Shown piece after piece: positions 33,441 to 41,422 of a stretch of DNA of 45,468 nt. This DNA is from a virus, in the IMG/VR virus record IMGVR_UViG_3300033153_004406, positions 1 through 45,468 of that record. One strand, written 5' to 3'. Under the pieces are notes generated by a model, which did no database searches, was not told the DNA's origin, and was given only the letters and a program-made list of their open reading frames with translations. The translations under genes and the position numbers were made by a program. Every line of letters starts with the position of its first letter. Positions within the stretch are counted from its first letter, which is position 1.

Positions 33441-34818
33441 AGCTATCAATCTTCTCCTGTTTACGCCTCTCAAAGTATTTCTTAAACTTCTTAATCTGCT
33501 CCTCAGTACCATAACAATGTTCGGCCTGGTAGTTCTCTAGATACCCCATATCATAGCCGTTGTTAAGGAGATACTTGGAAAACTCAAGGTCCTGCACACC
33601 ATGCATAGGCTGGGTCTCATCCCACTTAAAATCATCATAAGCACTCGCACCCACGAAGTGACATATACCGCCCAAATGCCTAGTTAAACCTATCAACTGT
33701 TTGTTTATAAACCCATAAGCATACCTCTCAGCCCCGCCAGGGGTACCCCTAAGCCCAGAGATGTAGGTGGACAAGGATACTAGTCTGTTCCTCTTCCATA
33801 TCTCTACCATCTCTTTCAACCAACCACTACTCTGGAACAAGCAGTCATTGTCTACCTTAACTATAATGTCGTAATCAAAACTCTTGATAGTCTTAATGAT
33901 CTCGTTAGAGGCTATAGATATTCCTTTATTATCACCGCTGTAGGTGACATGCTTGAAATCACCCTTCTCTAGATACTTTACTGTACCGTCTCTACTGCCG
34001 TTATCGTATACAAAGTGGTCGTAAGAATACTCAGCCGTCTCCTTGAGGCTAGCGAAGCACTTCTTTGTCATCTCTAACCTATCGTAAGTAAGACTAAACA
34101 CAGCTACCTTAGGTTCTTCTAACTCTTTAAGGTAGGGTAGCTCTATCTCTATATCTACAGGTGTCCAAGGATACTTCTCTTCAGTAGAAGATAGCTTATC
34201 CTCACCACCTATGTAGTAGTCTGTTACTACCAGATTAACCCTTTTGAACACCTTACCCATCTTGACCATGCGTACCATGAGGTTCCAGTCAAGCATCCTA
34301 GTACTGCGTTCATCCCAACCGCCTACATCTAGTATAGCCTGCTTCTTACACAGAAAGTCTGAGGTATCTATGTAATTACGCTCTAATAGCACCCTGGGGG
34401 AAAACTCCATAGAGATACCCATACCAGCTATCTTCCCAGTCTCCTCGTCAATAACTTTCCTAACACCATAAACCAGATCAATACCATCCTCAAACCCATT
34501 AATAAGGGCCTGAAAATGGTCTTTAGTGAAAACATTGTCTGAATCTAGGTAGGCTATGTACTCACCTTCAGCCATCTTAGTGCCTATGTTCTTACCAATA
34601 GCGTGGTTCTGGGTACATTTCTTAATACGATGGTACTTAACATTATCATTATCCTCAGCTAGCTTACGTCCGTACTCCTCAGTACCATCCTTAGAGGCGT
34701 CATCTATCAATATAAGCTCCCAATCAGTGTAAGACTGTGCAAACACTGAATCAATAGCCCTTTTAAGGACATCTAGCCTACCGTTATGCGAAGTAATCAC
34801 GCAAGATATCACGCACAT
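33415..34818 (-). CDS. Tandem GT2 glycosyltransferase with two GT-A domains (467 aa)
   Basis: Two domains in one chain. Domain 1 (about residues 1-220): SCVITSHNGRLDVLKRAIDS, LILIDDASKDGTEEY, AYLDSDNVF (Asp-x-Asp), GGWDERSTRMLDWNLM. Domain 2 (about 235-467): VAVFSLTYDRLEMTKKC, VYDNGSRDGTVKYL, IVKVDNDCLFQ (Asp-x-Asp), HGVQDLEFSKYL. Both have intact metal motifs, so the protein may add two sugars in turn, as polysaccharide polymerases do. It is the first gene of the island in transcription order, after the co-chaperonin. The ATG at 34816-34818 lies 2 bases after that gene's stop with GAGG upstream. Confidence 0.85.
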   Translation of the reverse strand: MCVISCVITSHNGRLDVLKRAIDSVFAQSYTDWELILIDDASKDGTEEYGRKLAEDNDNVKYHRIKKCTQNHAIGKNIGTKMAEGEYIAYLDSDNVFTKDHFQALINGFEDGIDLVYGVRKVIDEETGKIAGMGISMEFSPRVLLERNYIDTSDFLCKKQAILDVGGWDERSTRMLDWNLMVRMVKMGKVFKRVNLVVTDYYIGGEDKLSSTEEKYPWTPVDIEIELPYLKELEEPKVAVFSLTYDRLEMTKKCFASLKETAEYSYDHFVYDNGSRDGTVKYLEKGDFKHVTYSGDNKGISIASNEIIKTIKSFDYDIIVKVDNDCLFQSSGWLKEMVEIWKRNRLVSLSTYISGLRGTPGGAERYAYGFINKQLIGLTRHLGGICHFVGASAYDDFKWDETQPMHGVQDLEFSKYLLNNGYDMGYLENYQAEHCYGTEEQIKKFKKYFERRKQEKIDSYEKTNKGK

Positions 34819-34819
34819 A

Positions 34820-35386
34820 TCAATCCTCAAATATAGCTAATACATCAGCAAAGCCCATCAGCTTGATATCGCCCTGCTTACTAGATATGTCCAGCCCTGC
34901 TCCAAACCTGTGTAGTATCTTATCTCCTACCTTACATGGACACTTCTCAACTACCCCATTATCGTGTTGCTTGTCTCCTGATATATCAACAACATCAGCT
35001 GTGGGTAACTCCCTAAGCTGTGCGTCATCAGGTAACGCTATCCCTGACTCAGTAATTGAGTCCATCTTTACCTTCTTAACAATAATATAGCCTGGTACAG
35101 GCTTTAGATTCTTCATGTATGTTCCTCCATTTTTTAGTTCTCTTAAAAGATCTACTACTCGCTCCTCTTTCTCCTTACGCTTGGCTTTGGCCCACTCAGG
35201 CTTGTCTTTAGCCCATGCCTTTTTCCTAGACTCCTCCCAGCGCTTTGCTTTGGGGTCATTAGCCATCTCATACTGTCTCTCTAGATCAAATTTATCGGCG
35301 GCCTCTAAGGATTTCTTATTATCGGGGTTAGTTAGGTCTTCTTCGTGTTTCTTCCAGCTGGGGTTATAGGGCGTGGTGGGAGGCAT
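34820..35386 (-). CDS. GroES-like co-chaperonin with charged N-terminal extension (188 aa)
   Basis: Residues 91-188 match the Cpn10 fold: LKPVPGYIIVKK, a mobile-loop segment with SGIALPDD, PTADVVDISG, CKVGDKILHRFGAG and the final GFADVLAIFED. Residues 1-90 are helical and extremely Lys/Glu-rich, unlike any GroES. An internal in-frame ATG at 35114-35116 has a perfect GGAGG seven bases upstream, so a 98-aa GroES could be made alone as well as the long form. The long form begins at the leaderless promoter 35393-35421. Phage co-chaperonins such as T4 gp31 fold the capsid protein, and the capsid gene lies directly upstream here. Confidence 0.82.
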   Translation of the reverse strand: MPPTTPYNPSWKKHEEDLTNPDNKKSLEAADKFDLERQYEMANDPKAKRWEESRKKAWAKDKPEWAKAKRKEKEERVVDLLRELKNGGTYMKNLKPVPGYIIVKKVKMDSITESGIALPDDAQLRELPTADVVDISGDKQHDNGVVEKCPCKVGDKILHRFGAGLDISSKQGDIKLMGFADVLAIFED

Positions 35387-35392
35387 GGGCGC

Positions 35393-35421
35393 ATATTCTC
35401 ATTTAATATACTATTTGTCAA
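35393..35421 (-). promoter_or_regulatory. Promoter with leaderless geometry before the co-chaperonin
   Basis: TTGACA (35416-35421), 17-nt spacer, GAATAT (35393-35398), then GCGCCC and the ATG at 35386. It lacks the CGAAA downstream of the -35 found in the TTGACACGAAA class. A second TTGACA lies 17 bases upstream of the first, within the palindrome at 35432-35444. It restarts transcription after the capsid terminator and so probably drives the glycan island. Confidence 0.68.
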
Positions 35422-35431
35422 TCAAACATCC

Positions 35432-35444
35432 TGTTTGTCAAACA
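35432..35444. promoter_or_regulatory. Palindrome upstream of the co-chaperonin promoter, operator candidate
   Basis: TGTTTGACAAACA is a perfect 13-base palindrome on an odd centre, 10 bases upstream of the -35 box. A related half-site (GTTTGA) recurs between it and the -35 box. It could bind a phage or host regulator, or merely extend the terminator region. Confidence 0.4.
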
Positions 35445-35467
35445 AAAAGCCACCCCGAAGGATGGCT
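35443..35467 (-). terminator. Intrinsic terminator after the major capsid gene
   Basis: On the minus strand: AGCCATCC, a TTCG tetraloop, GGGTGGCT and then TTTTTG. The stem has eight pairs with one G-U wobble (35448-35467), and the T-run follows at once. It ends the packaging and head transcript and separates it from the co-chaperonin and glycan genes. Confidence 0.93.
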
Positions 35468-35487
35468 GATTGTTGTTTCCACGGACA

Positions 35488-36459
35488 TCACGCAGTTGAA
35501 GAAACTGTGTGTTGATAGTTCACGTAGAAGTCGCTGTTCAAAGAAGCAGCACCAAAGGTTGTTTTCCAACCAGCGGTAGCAATCTTCTCTGTGGGGTCTC
35601 CAGTTCCACCTGAGCTGTAGTCCTTAATGTAGGTCTTCAGTCCCTGTAGTTCTGTGACACCGAATGCGTCGCTTCCCATTACGGAAGTAACGTAAACTGA
35701 GCTGGAAGCAGTCACACCTGAACCAACAACAAATGCGTTGGAAGTCTCAAGGAACCTTGTTCCCATGAGTTTACCAATTTCACCTGTCATTAGTTTATTT
35801 GCGTTAGGAGATGTGTACTTGTTAGCGTCAATCCATCCACCAGTCGTAGTATCACCTTGAAGGTCATATACGGCGTCGGGGTGAATAACAGCTATCCAAG
35901 AACCACCTACCTTCTGTGCGTCGTTTCTGCTTAGGAGCCTACTCGATTTCCGTACTGCGGTTATCCCGAAAGTAGCGGTAGCCGGTGTAGACGTGAAAGC
36001 AGCACGAGTTACTGCACCAATGTGGGTTCCAGACTTGGAGATCGTATTACGAATCACCGTGTCGATTGAAAGTCCTGCGTTGTAAGCAAGTCTTTCAACA
36101 GCTGCCTTCATAACATCACCAAATGAGGTGTATGCTAATAGGTCAGAGATTGAGACGGCGTTGTCGTACTGTGCGGTTGCACCTGTTACGTTAGTAGCTG
36201 TCATGGAAACAGCGGTTGTGGGATAACCCTCACCCTGTCCAGCAGTTATTAAGTCTAAGTTGGTCCACTTTGTCCAGTATACGGTTGCTACAGACCCGGA
36301 GTAACCACCAGATCCTTGGGGGATCTTACGGTTAAGCTGTCCGAGCTGTTTGTGTACTAGGTTGGCCTCAGCAATTCTTAAGAATAATTCGTCATAATAA
36401 CGATTCTTTATAGCTTCCGAGACTGTACTAGTTAGCGATTTAGCGGTATCTAATGCCAT
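35488..36459 (-). CDS. Major capsid protein, N4-gp56-like (323 aa)
   Basis: The helical start (SLTSTVSEAIKNRYYDELFLRIAE, cited in part), an early SGGYSGSVATVYWTKWTNLD block with aromatic residues, and the length agree with the N4-gp56 major capsid family (HK97 fold). Later text holds the expected A-domain and P-domain features (VIHPDAVYDLQGD and GEIGKLMGTRFLETSNA). It follows a scaffold-like gene and is closed by a strong terminator, as is usual for the most highly expressed head gene. AGAGAGGTGA precedes the ATG by 10 bases. Confidence 0.85.
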   Translation of the reverse strand: MALDTAKSLTSTVSEAIKNRYYDELFLRIAEANLVHKQLGQLNRKIPQGSGGYSGSVATVYWTKWTNLDLITAGQGEGYPTTAVSMTATNVTGATAQYDNAVSISDLLAYTSFGDVMKAAVERLAYNAGLSIDTVIRNTISKSGTHIGAVTRAAFTSTPATATFGITAVRKSSRLLSRNDAQKVGGSWIAVIHPDAVYDLQGDTTTGGWIDANKYTSPNANKLMTGEIGKLMGTRFLETSNAFVVGSGVTASSSVYVTSVMGSDAFGVTELQGLKTYIKDYSSGGTGDPTEKIATAGWKTTFGAASLNSDFYVNYQHTVSSTA

Positions 36460-36488
36460 AATTTATTTCACCTCTCTTCTATATAGAT

Positions 36489-37208
36489 CTAGCCGAAGTA
36501 GCCGGTCTCTCTGAGATAGCTTTCCATCTCTTTGAAAGACATTTTGCCAGGATCCGGTTCACCTGATCCCTTGCTTCTATTACGTCCTGAGAGTGGTGTT
36601 TCAGAGGCGGATAGTTTAACCTTCTTAGCTTTAGTACGAACCTCAACTTCCTTACGAGTCAGCTTCTCAAACGTCTTTAACGACTTCTGAGCGGCTTGCA
36701 TAGGGGTTATCTTGGGGTCAGCCTGCAAATAACTGAATGCTAACTCATCAAGCTCCCTACTATACTCGGAATTGGTCGGTTCACCTTCAGCGTCAGGTTT
36801 AGGATCAAACTGCGGGTATGCAAGCTTGACCTCTAACACATCAGCCTTGTCCCAGTTCCTCTCTGGGGTAGGAGCGGATTCTTTGTTTTCGGGGTACTCG
36901 ATGCTTGATAAATCAGCCTCTTTCTCCGTGGCTTTCCTCTCCGCTGCCTTCATCTTGCCATAGACTTTATTGAACCTTTCTATGGGGATGTATTTCTTGC
37001 CAGACTCGTCCTCGACCTCATCGGCTTCCTCTTTAACCTCCTCGGTAGGAGATTCTTCGGCTGCCTCTTCGACCGGGGCTTCCTCTTCGTTTGGTTCAGG
37101 GGGTGTTGAATCCTCCTCGGAAGTCTCTGTTTCTTCCTTAACTTCGCCTGCGGAGTCAGTTACTTCGTGATCTCCTAAGGCGGCAACAAGTTCATCTATG
37201 CGTGACAT
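36489..37208 (-). CDS. Scaffolding protein (239 aa)
   Basis: The first 75 residues are an acidic, disordered run rich in Glu and Pro (EEDSTPPEPNEEEAPVEEA). The rest is helical and ends in a short basic and aromatic C-terminus (KMSFKEMESYLRETGYFG), the part that binds capsid protein in known scaffolds. Position between portal and capsid genes is the classic scaffold place. A perfect AAAGGAGG precedes the ATG. No protease motif is seen, so the scaffold is probably released rather than self-cleaved. Confidence 0.8.
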   Translation of the reverse strand: MSRIDELVAALGDHEVTDSAGEVKEETETSEEDSTPPEPNEEEAPVEEAAEESPTEEVKEEADEVEDESGKKYIPIERFNKVYGKMKAAERKATEKEADLSSIEYPENKESAPTPERNWDKADVLEVKLAYPQFDPKPDAEGEPTNSEYSRELDELAFSYLQADPKITPMQAAQKSLKTFEKLTRKEVEVRTKAKKVKLSASETPLSGRNRSKGSGEPDPGKMSFKEMESYLRETGYFG

Positions 37209-37382
37209 AGTGAGCCTCCTTTATTAGCATGGTTTTTACCTGTCCATGTCAGGACCGTTTTATAAGCATGGTTACGCCACGAGCGAGGGATTAGCAGCCC
37301 TAGTAAGGTGTTGGGAGCGAAGCATGTGTTTAGTAAACAAGTAAACAAGTAAACAAATAAACACAAACTAACCAACACCTAA
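37209..37382 (-). repeat. Non-coding stretch with 8-bp direct repeats inside an inverted repeat
   Basis: Between the 81-aa zinc protein and the scaffold gene lie 174 bases with no supported gene. Three exact copies of GTAAACAA (37333-37356) plus a degenerate fourth form a tandem array. It is flanked by a perfect 9-bp inverted repeat (AGGTGTTGG at 37306-37314 and CCAACACCT at 37372-37380), so the array sits in the loop of a stem on the transcript. A 15-bp near-perfect direct repeat (37220-37234 and 37259-37273) lies between this and the scaffold ribosome-binding site. A regulator-binding or mRNA-processing site is possible; an origin is less likely within late genes. Confidence 0.5.
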
Positions 37383-37628
37383 CTACGACCGCAAATCAAT
37401 CAACCTACCCTTGTGTACTCTCATGTACCCAGGTACGAACGTACCCCTGTGACACTTAGTACACTGAACCCCACCTTCTTCCAACGTCTCTAAGGTCCTA
37501 CACTTCTTCAAGTTACCTTTAGCACTACACTCACACTCTTGCCACTTAACTGGCTTAGACACACCAATCTCGGCGTCCTCACCCCAAAACTCCTCGTCGT
37601 CACTCTTTGGCAGATCCGGCAGACTCAT
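37383..37628 (-). CDS. Small zinc-binding protein (81 aa)
   Basis: The protein has an acidic N-terminus followed by four or five cysteines: ECECSAKGNLKKC, then VQCTKCHRGTF. This suggests a single zinc site in the ribbon style. It lies between the portal and scaffold genes and overlaps its upstream neighbour by 29 bases. I know no function; a small head-assembly or regulatory factor is possible. Confidence 0.6.
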   Translation of the reverse strand: MSLPDLPKSDDEEFWGEDAEIGVSKPVKWQECECSAKGNLKKCRTLETLEEGGVQCTKCHRGTFVPGYMRVHKGRLIDLRS

Positions 37629-37890
37629 TACGAACGGCCTCCATGTCCTGCTCCATACTCTTAATGATGGAGTTCATACCCAATATAGTCCCACGAGCCA
37701 GGTTAAGCTCCTCTATAGTCTTATACTCACCGTTTAAGGTGCTTATCATGAAGTTTTCGGTGTTTTGTTGTATGAGCTGGCGAAGTATCTCAACACCCTT
37801 GCTACGGCTTATCTCGTCATAAGCCAGCCCTCTTTCGAGTTGGGCGTTCTTAGAGTCCTTCTGCTCCTGGGTTAGTTCCTTTTTCTCCAT
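37600..37890 (-). CDS. Hypothetical helical protein (96 aa)
   Basis: Almost wholly helical, charged sequence (KKELTQEQKDSKNAQLERGL; later LNLARGTILGMNSIIKSMEQD) without cysteines or membrane segments. The gene overlaps the portal gene by 41 bases and the zinc-protein gene by 29, and so is translated from the head operon. Small helical proteins in this position are often head-assembly helpers, but nothing proves it here. Confidence 0.6.
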   Translation of the reverse strand: MEKKELTQEQKDSKNAQLERGLAYDEISRSKGVEILRQLIQQNTENFMISTLNGEYKTIEELNLARGTILGMNSIIKSMEQDMEAVRNESAGSAKE

Positions 37891-39811
37891 CTGATTCAGG
37901 TGTAGCGGATGCGGGGGCTGGTGTCAAGTTGCCGGGCCCAGACAGGGGCATATTACCAAGAGCTGACATATCTAACTCAGACCCAGGCTGTTCTACGTCT
38001 TCTACATAGTCATCAGTCTCGAGGCCTAGATCAAGCTTATCAAAGACATCCTCGGTCATCTTCTCGAAGTTAAGCGTCTTACCACTCATCTGCAGGCCCT
38101 GTATCCACTCTGATGAAGATACACGGTCTAGCGCAGTAAAAAAGTTGTTCTGTAGTGCTACTGGGTCATTTACCTGGTCACTAGCCACTCTAGCGATGAA
38201 ATCGAAATCACCCACGATAGCTGGTTGTATGTCTTCTGGGAACAAATCAATAAAAGCGAACGAATTGTCCTCAGCCGCCATCAGCTTAGTGGGTGTCTCG
38301 AAGTCACCAGGCGCTATCTCTTCCCCTTCAAGGGACACTTTAGCCAGGTCTGTCTTCTCCATCAACTCTTGTACATCCTCTTTACCTACAACCCTTAGCT
38401 TATGGGCTTCGGTAGTGAACTGTAAGCGCATATCCTTCCATTGGTTAGATACTTCCTCGATTATCTGTTTGTTGAATAGCTGTATCTTCAGCTTGAACTG
38501 TGAGTTAGCCTCTTGTTGTATTAGCCTAACACCAGTAGCTGTCTGGTTAACTAGGTTACCACCGTCGTTGATACCAGCCGTGTAGTCGGTTATACCTGAA
38601 CCGTTCTGCATAGCCGCTGTGAGGTAGTCCATTGTCTGTACGAAAGTACCACCAGTCACATCTGGTATGGTAATAGGCTCTACAGCGTTCATGTCGTTAG
38701 TTGTTATGATCTGGCCTGGGTTGGATTGTAGTGTGTGTATATCAACACCAGCGTTCTTCTTAACCTTCCACATATTGTTGAGTACCAGCTGTACGTTATC
38801 TAGCCTCTGGTTAAGAACAGCGTTAATAGCTCTCTGTATCCTGTCTAAGGGCTCAATCTCACCCATACCATACAACTCACCGGGGTAGGGATAGTCAGTC
38901 CAGTAAACTATTGGTAGCTCGCCATGGAAATAGGGGTTAGATACCTCACGGATAATGATATCGAAATCTGGTACATAATCACACCAACCATCAGGAGTGA
39001 ACCTTCTAAGTACAGGAAAGTCTGGATTAGATAGATCCTGGCCCTGATAGTCCTCTGAAGATAACATAACCCTTCTGTGCTCCCTGAACTGCATGTCAGC
39101 ACCAGAAGATCCTCTCTTATTCTGTTTCTCAGCACTATCCTCTACCATGTTACGTAGTTTCTTGAGGTTCTTGTAGTGCTCCTCACCACGCATCTCGTTC
39201 TCAGCTTCTAAGTCATCAATGGTCTTGAACTGTCTGTAGATGAACCAGCGCATGTCCTCCATACAAGTAGCGTTGGGATCGGGGAAGCAGTCATATATAT
39301 TCAAAGGCTCGTAGTTAGGGCCGTCGTGCATGACAACCTTAATGTCTTCAGTGTTATCAGGTGTCCATACCAACCTACCGTTAACTTCCTTAGGCACCAT
39401 GCGTGGCTTATCCTTCTCCCTGAAGTCCCAATAGGTCCTACCGAACGTAGTACCGAAGATAAGACCGCTCTTAACAGTCTTAACCAGCTTAGGAAACATC
39501 AAAGCCTTGCGCCAGTCGTATTTAAGCAACGCTTTAAGTATGTGGGCTGTAGCTGTATCGCTACTCTCTACTGGATAGAAATCACCAGTAGGCTCTTGGG
39601 CTACCATACGTGGCGTAATAGTCTCAATTATTCTGAATACACGGGGATCGAACACCCTAGCTGCGTGTGGGTAAGAGTTACTATCGATATAGTTACGATA
39701 CAACTCCTCCTGGTCGTTCATCCTCTTATGGATGGTGTCTAGTAGGCGCTTAGAAAACTTAAACTGCTCGTTTATCTCGTCAGCGAGCTCTTGTTCCTTC
39801 TTATTAGTCAT
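37850..39811 (-). CDS. Portal protein (653 aa)
   Basis: The protein has the style and length of podovirus portals: a helical start (FSKRLLDTIHKRMNDQEELY), DPRVFRIIETITPRMVAQEP near residue 65, VKSGLIFGTTFGRTYWDF near residue 110, GMGEIEPLDRIQRAINAVLNQRLDN in the stem region (cited in part), and an acidic, disordered tail. Twelve copies form the ring through which DNA is packed. The ATG at 39809-39811 lies at the predicted start of promoter 39818-39846 with no ribosome-binding site. Terminase lies directly before it. Confidence 0.9.
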   Translation of the reverse strand: MTNKKEQELADEINEQFKFSKRLLDTIHKRMNDQEELYRNYIDSNSYPHAARVFDPRVFRIIETITPRMVAQEPTGDFYPVESSDTATAHILKALLKYDWRKALMFPKLVKTVKSGLIFGTTFGRTYWDFREKDKPRMVPKEVNGRLVWTPDNTEDIKVVMHDGPNYEPLNIYDCFPDPNATCMEDMRWFIYRQFKTIDDLEAENEMRGEEHYKNLKKLRNMVEDSAEKQNKRGSSGADMQFREHRRVMLSSEDYQGQDLSNPDFPVLRRFTPDGWCDYVPDFDIIIREVSNPYFHGELPIVYWTDYPYPGELYGMGEIEPLDRIQRAINAVLNQRLDNVQLVLNNMWKVKKNAGVDIHTLQSNPGQIITTNDMNAVEPITIPDVTGGTFVQTMDYLTAAMQNGSGITDYTAGINDGGNLVNQTATGVRLIQQEANSQFKLKIQLFNKQIIEEVSNQWKDMRLQFTTEAHKLRVVGKEDVQELMEKTDLAKVSLEGEEIAPGDFETPTKLMAAEDNSFAFIDLFPEDIQPAIVGDFDFIARVASDQVNDPVALQNNFFTALDRVSSSEWIQGLQMSGKTLNFEKMTEDVFDKLDLGLETDDYVEDVEQPGSELDMSALGNMPLSGPGNLTPAPASATPESDGEKGTNPGAEGL

Positions 39812-39817
39812 ATACCA

Positions 39818-39846
39818 TGTATGCTAGAGAAACCTTTTCGTGTCAA
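39818..39846 (-). promoter_or_regulatory. TTGACACGAAA promoter with leaderless start, portal gene
   Basis: TTGACA (39841-39846), 17-nt spacer starting CGAAAA, CATACA (39818-39823), then TGGTAT and the portal ATG. The -35 lies just beyond the terminase stop. No Shine-Dalgarno sequence is present. Confidence 0.7.
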
Positions 39847-39850
39847 CCAA

Positions 39851-41167
39851 CTAGACCCCGATAACAGAATCCTTTGGTTTGAACAGTGAGGCTGGTATCA
39901 CCTCAGGTGTGTGTTTGTTAAAAGAACAAGCAAAGTAGCGAAGAGCATCCATAGCATGATCGTTTGCTTTCTCTGGTACATCTGGTTCATTTAGGTCCTG
40001 TGCTTGTGTAACTGCCTTCTCACGCCACCTGTAAGCCTCGAACTCCCGTATCGTGTTGATACAGTTATTGAATACAAATAGCTTAGGTCTGCCTTTATCA
40101 ATATCAAACTTAACGCCTGGTATCTCTACGTAGTGTCCTGGTACTATCACTAACTTCTCTGCTACCTTCTCGATACCTAACCTAACCCATGAGGCTATGT
40201 TAGTACCCGTCTCCTTATCAGCTGGTGATATGAACACCTTGCGTTGGATAAACTCTTTAATCCACTGAGCACCCGATGGGTCGCCGTATGTACCCAGTAC
40301 CTTAGACGCTAATAGGTTGCTGTTAAGCACTCCAGCGTGGTGGTCTATTGTCTTACCTGTTTCGTAGTGTTCGTCGAATATGAACCAGTTATCGTCACCA
40401 TCAACCGCTACCCACACACAAGCAGTAGGGTTAGTACTACCAAAGTCCATACCACGGTATATAGCCCAGGCATCGTGTATAGGGAATGGCTCTACTACAT
40501 GAACATCTCTATCGAAATCTTTGTAGATAAGACCTGTGTACTTACGGAAGTCAGCCATGTACTCTTGTTGGAACGTGTCTTCTAGGAGTTCTTCTTTGGC
40601 TTTGTCGATTTCCGACGAGGGAACGTACGGGTTGTCATACGAGACGTAGCGGAAACTCTTGTAATCCCCTTCCGACCTTTGACCAAGCTCGAATAGGCTG
40701 TAGAAATGATTGAAACCCTTAGGCGTTGAGATAAATAGAGCAGGTGCAACATAGTCCGTAAGAGTAGGCCGTAGAACCTCGCTCCAAAGCCAGTCCCAGT
40801 TTCGTATCGACGCAATCTCGTCAATAACAAGACCACGTAGTTTAACACCACGGAGAGCATCTGGATTCTCAGCTCCTTTAAGCTCGATAGTAGCCCCGTT
40901 TTTGAATGTGATCGATAGTTCAACTTCATTCTTTTTAGCTATCAAGTCCTGTGGTATAAACTCCTGAATACCCTTCCAGTGGATCTGCTTGGCCTGACGA
41001 TATGTAGGGCAAACTATCCAGTACAAACCTTTCTCTTGGCTAGCCCAGTTTATTATAATTAGCTGAGACAGAACACTCTTACCCGACCGACGACCAGCAC
41101 AAACTACTCTGAACCTGTGCTCATCCTTGAATACTTTCGTCTGCCACTTGCTCAGTTTCACTTTCAT
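39851..41167 (-). CDS. terL: Terminase large subunit (438 aa)
   Basis: The packaging motor and nuclease. Walker A is GRRSGKS at residues 25-31, Walker B is GLVIDEIA at about 110-117, and a coupling motif lies in ALFISTPKG. The nuclease half has GMDFGSTNPTA, YGDPSGAQ and NDHAMDALRYF with the expected acidic residues, so both activities appear intact. The gene overlaps the small-subunit candidate by 47 bases and is followed by the portal gene. Small size suggests a compact P22- or T7-like packaging enzyme. Confidence 0.95.
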   Translation of the reverse strand: MKVKLSKWQTKVFKDEHRFRVVCAGRRSGKSVLSQLIIINWASQEKGLYWIVCPTYRQAKQIHWKGIQEFIPQDLIAKKNEVELSITFKNGATIELKGAENPDALRGVKLRGLVIDEIASIRNWDWLWSEVLRPTLTDYVAPALFISTPKGFNHFYSLFELGQRSEGDYKSFRYVSYDNPYVPSSEIDKAKEELLEDTFQQEYMADFRKYTGLIYKDFDRDVHVVEPFPIHDAWAIYRGMDFGSTNPTACVWVAVDGDDNWFIFDEHYETGKTIDHHAGVLNSNLLASKVLGTYGDPSGAQWIKEFIQRKVFISPADKETGTNIASWVRLGIEKVAEKLVIVPGHYVEIPGVKFDIDKGRPKLFVFNNCINTIREFEAYRWREKAVTQAQDLNEPDVPEKANDHAMDALRYFACSFNKHTPEVIPASLFKPKDSVIGV

Positions 41168-41420
41168 TAGTTACAATTACCAACCCCTCTATTTTCTCAC
41201 CACCCGATGTTACATCATGCTGGGGCATGCCGTCCATATAATTCCAAACCAACTTCTGTGCTGCTATGTCTCCCCTTAACGCCTTAGCCCAGATAGCCCT
41301 ACCCATCTTTTCTTTGGCTTCCGGATCACTGCCGAGCATGTCTTGAAACCACTCCGTGATAGAGTAGCCTTTGGGTGGCCTGCCTTTTGGGTTACCTGAT
41401 TTTCCTTTTTCGAATGGCAT
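41121..41420 (-). CDS. Terminase small-subunit candidate, DUF5681-like (99 aa)
   Basis: FEKGKSGNPKGRPPKGYS at the start is the Gly/Lys/Pro pattern of DUF5681-type proteins often found in front of phage terminases. A helical middle (ITEWFQDMLGSDPEAKEKMG) and an acidic end follow. Overlap with terL supports a DNA-recognition role in packaging. I did not find a separate helix-turn-helix, so the call is mainly by position and the N-terminal motif. Confidence 0.68.
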   Translation of the reverse strand: MPFEKGKSGNPKGRPPKGYSITEWFQDMLGSDPEAKEKMGRAIWAKALRGDIAAQKLVWNYMDGMPQHDVTSGGEKIEGLVIVTNESETEQVADESIQG

Positions 41421-41422
41421 TG

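Noticed and set aside
37196-37378. 60-codon Leu/Cys-rich frame that looks like a membrane peptide
   Set aside because: It starts at TTG without a ribosome-binding site and is made of the 8-bp tandem repeats, so the hydrophobic look is a by-product.
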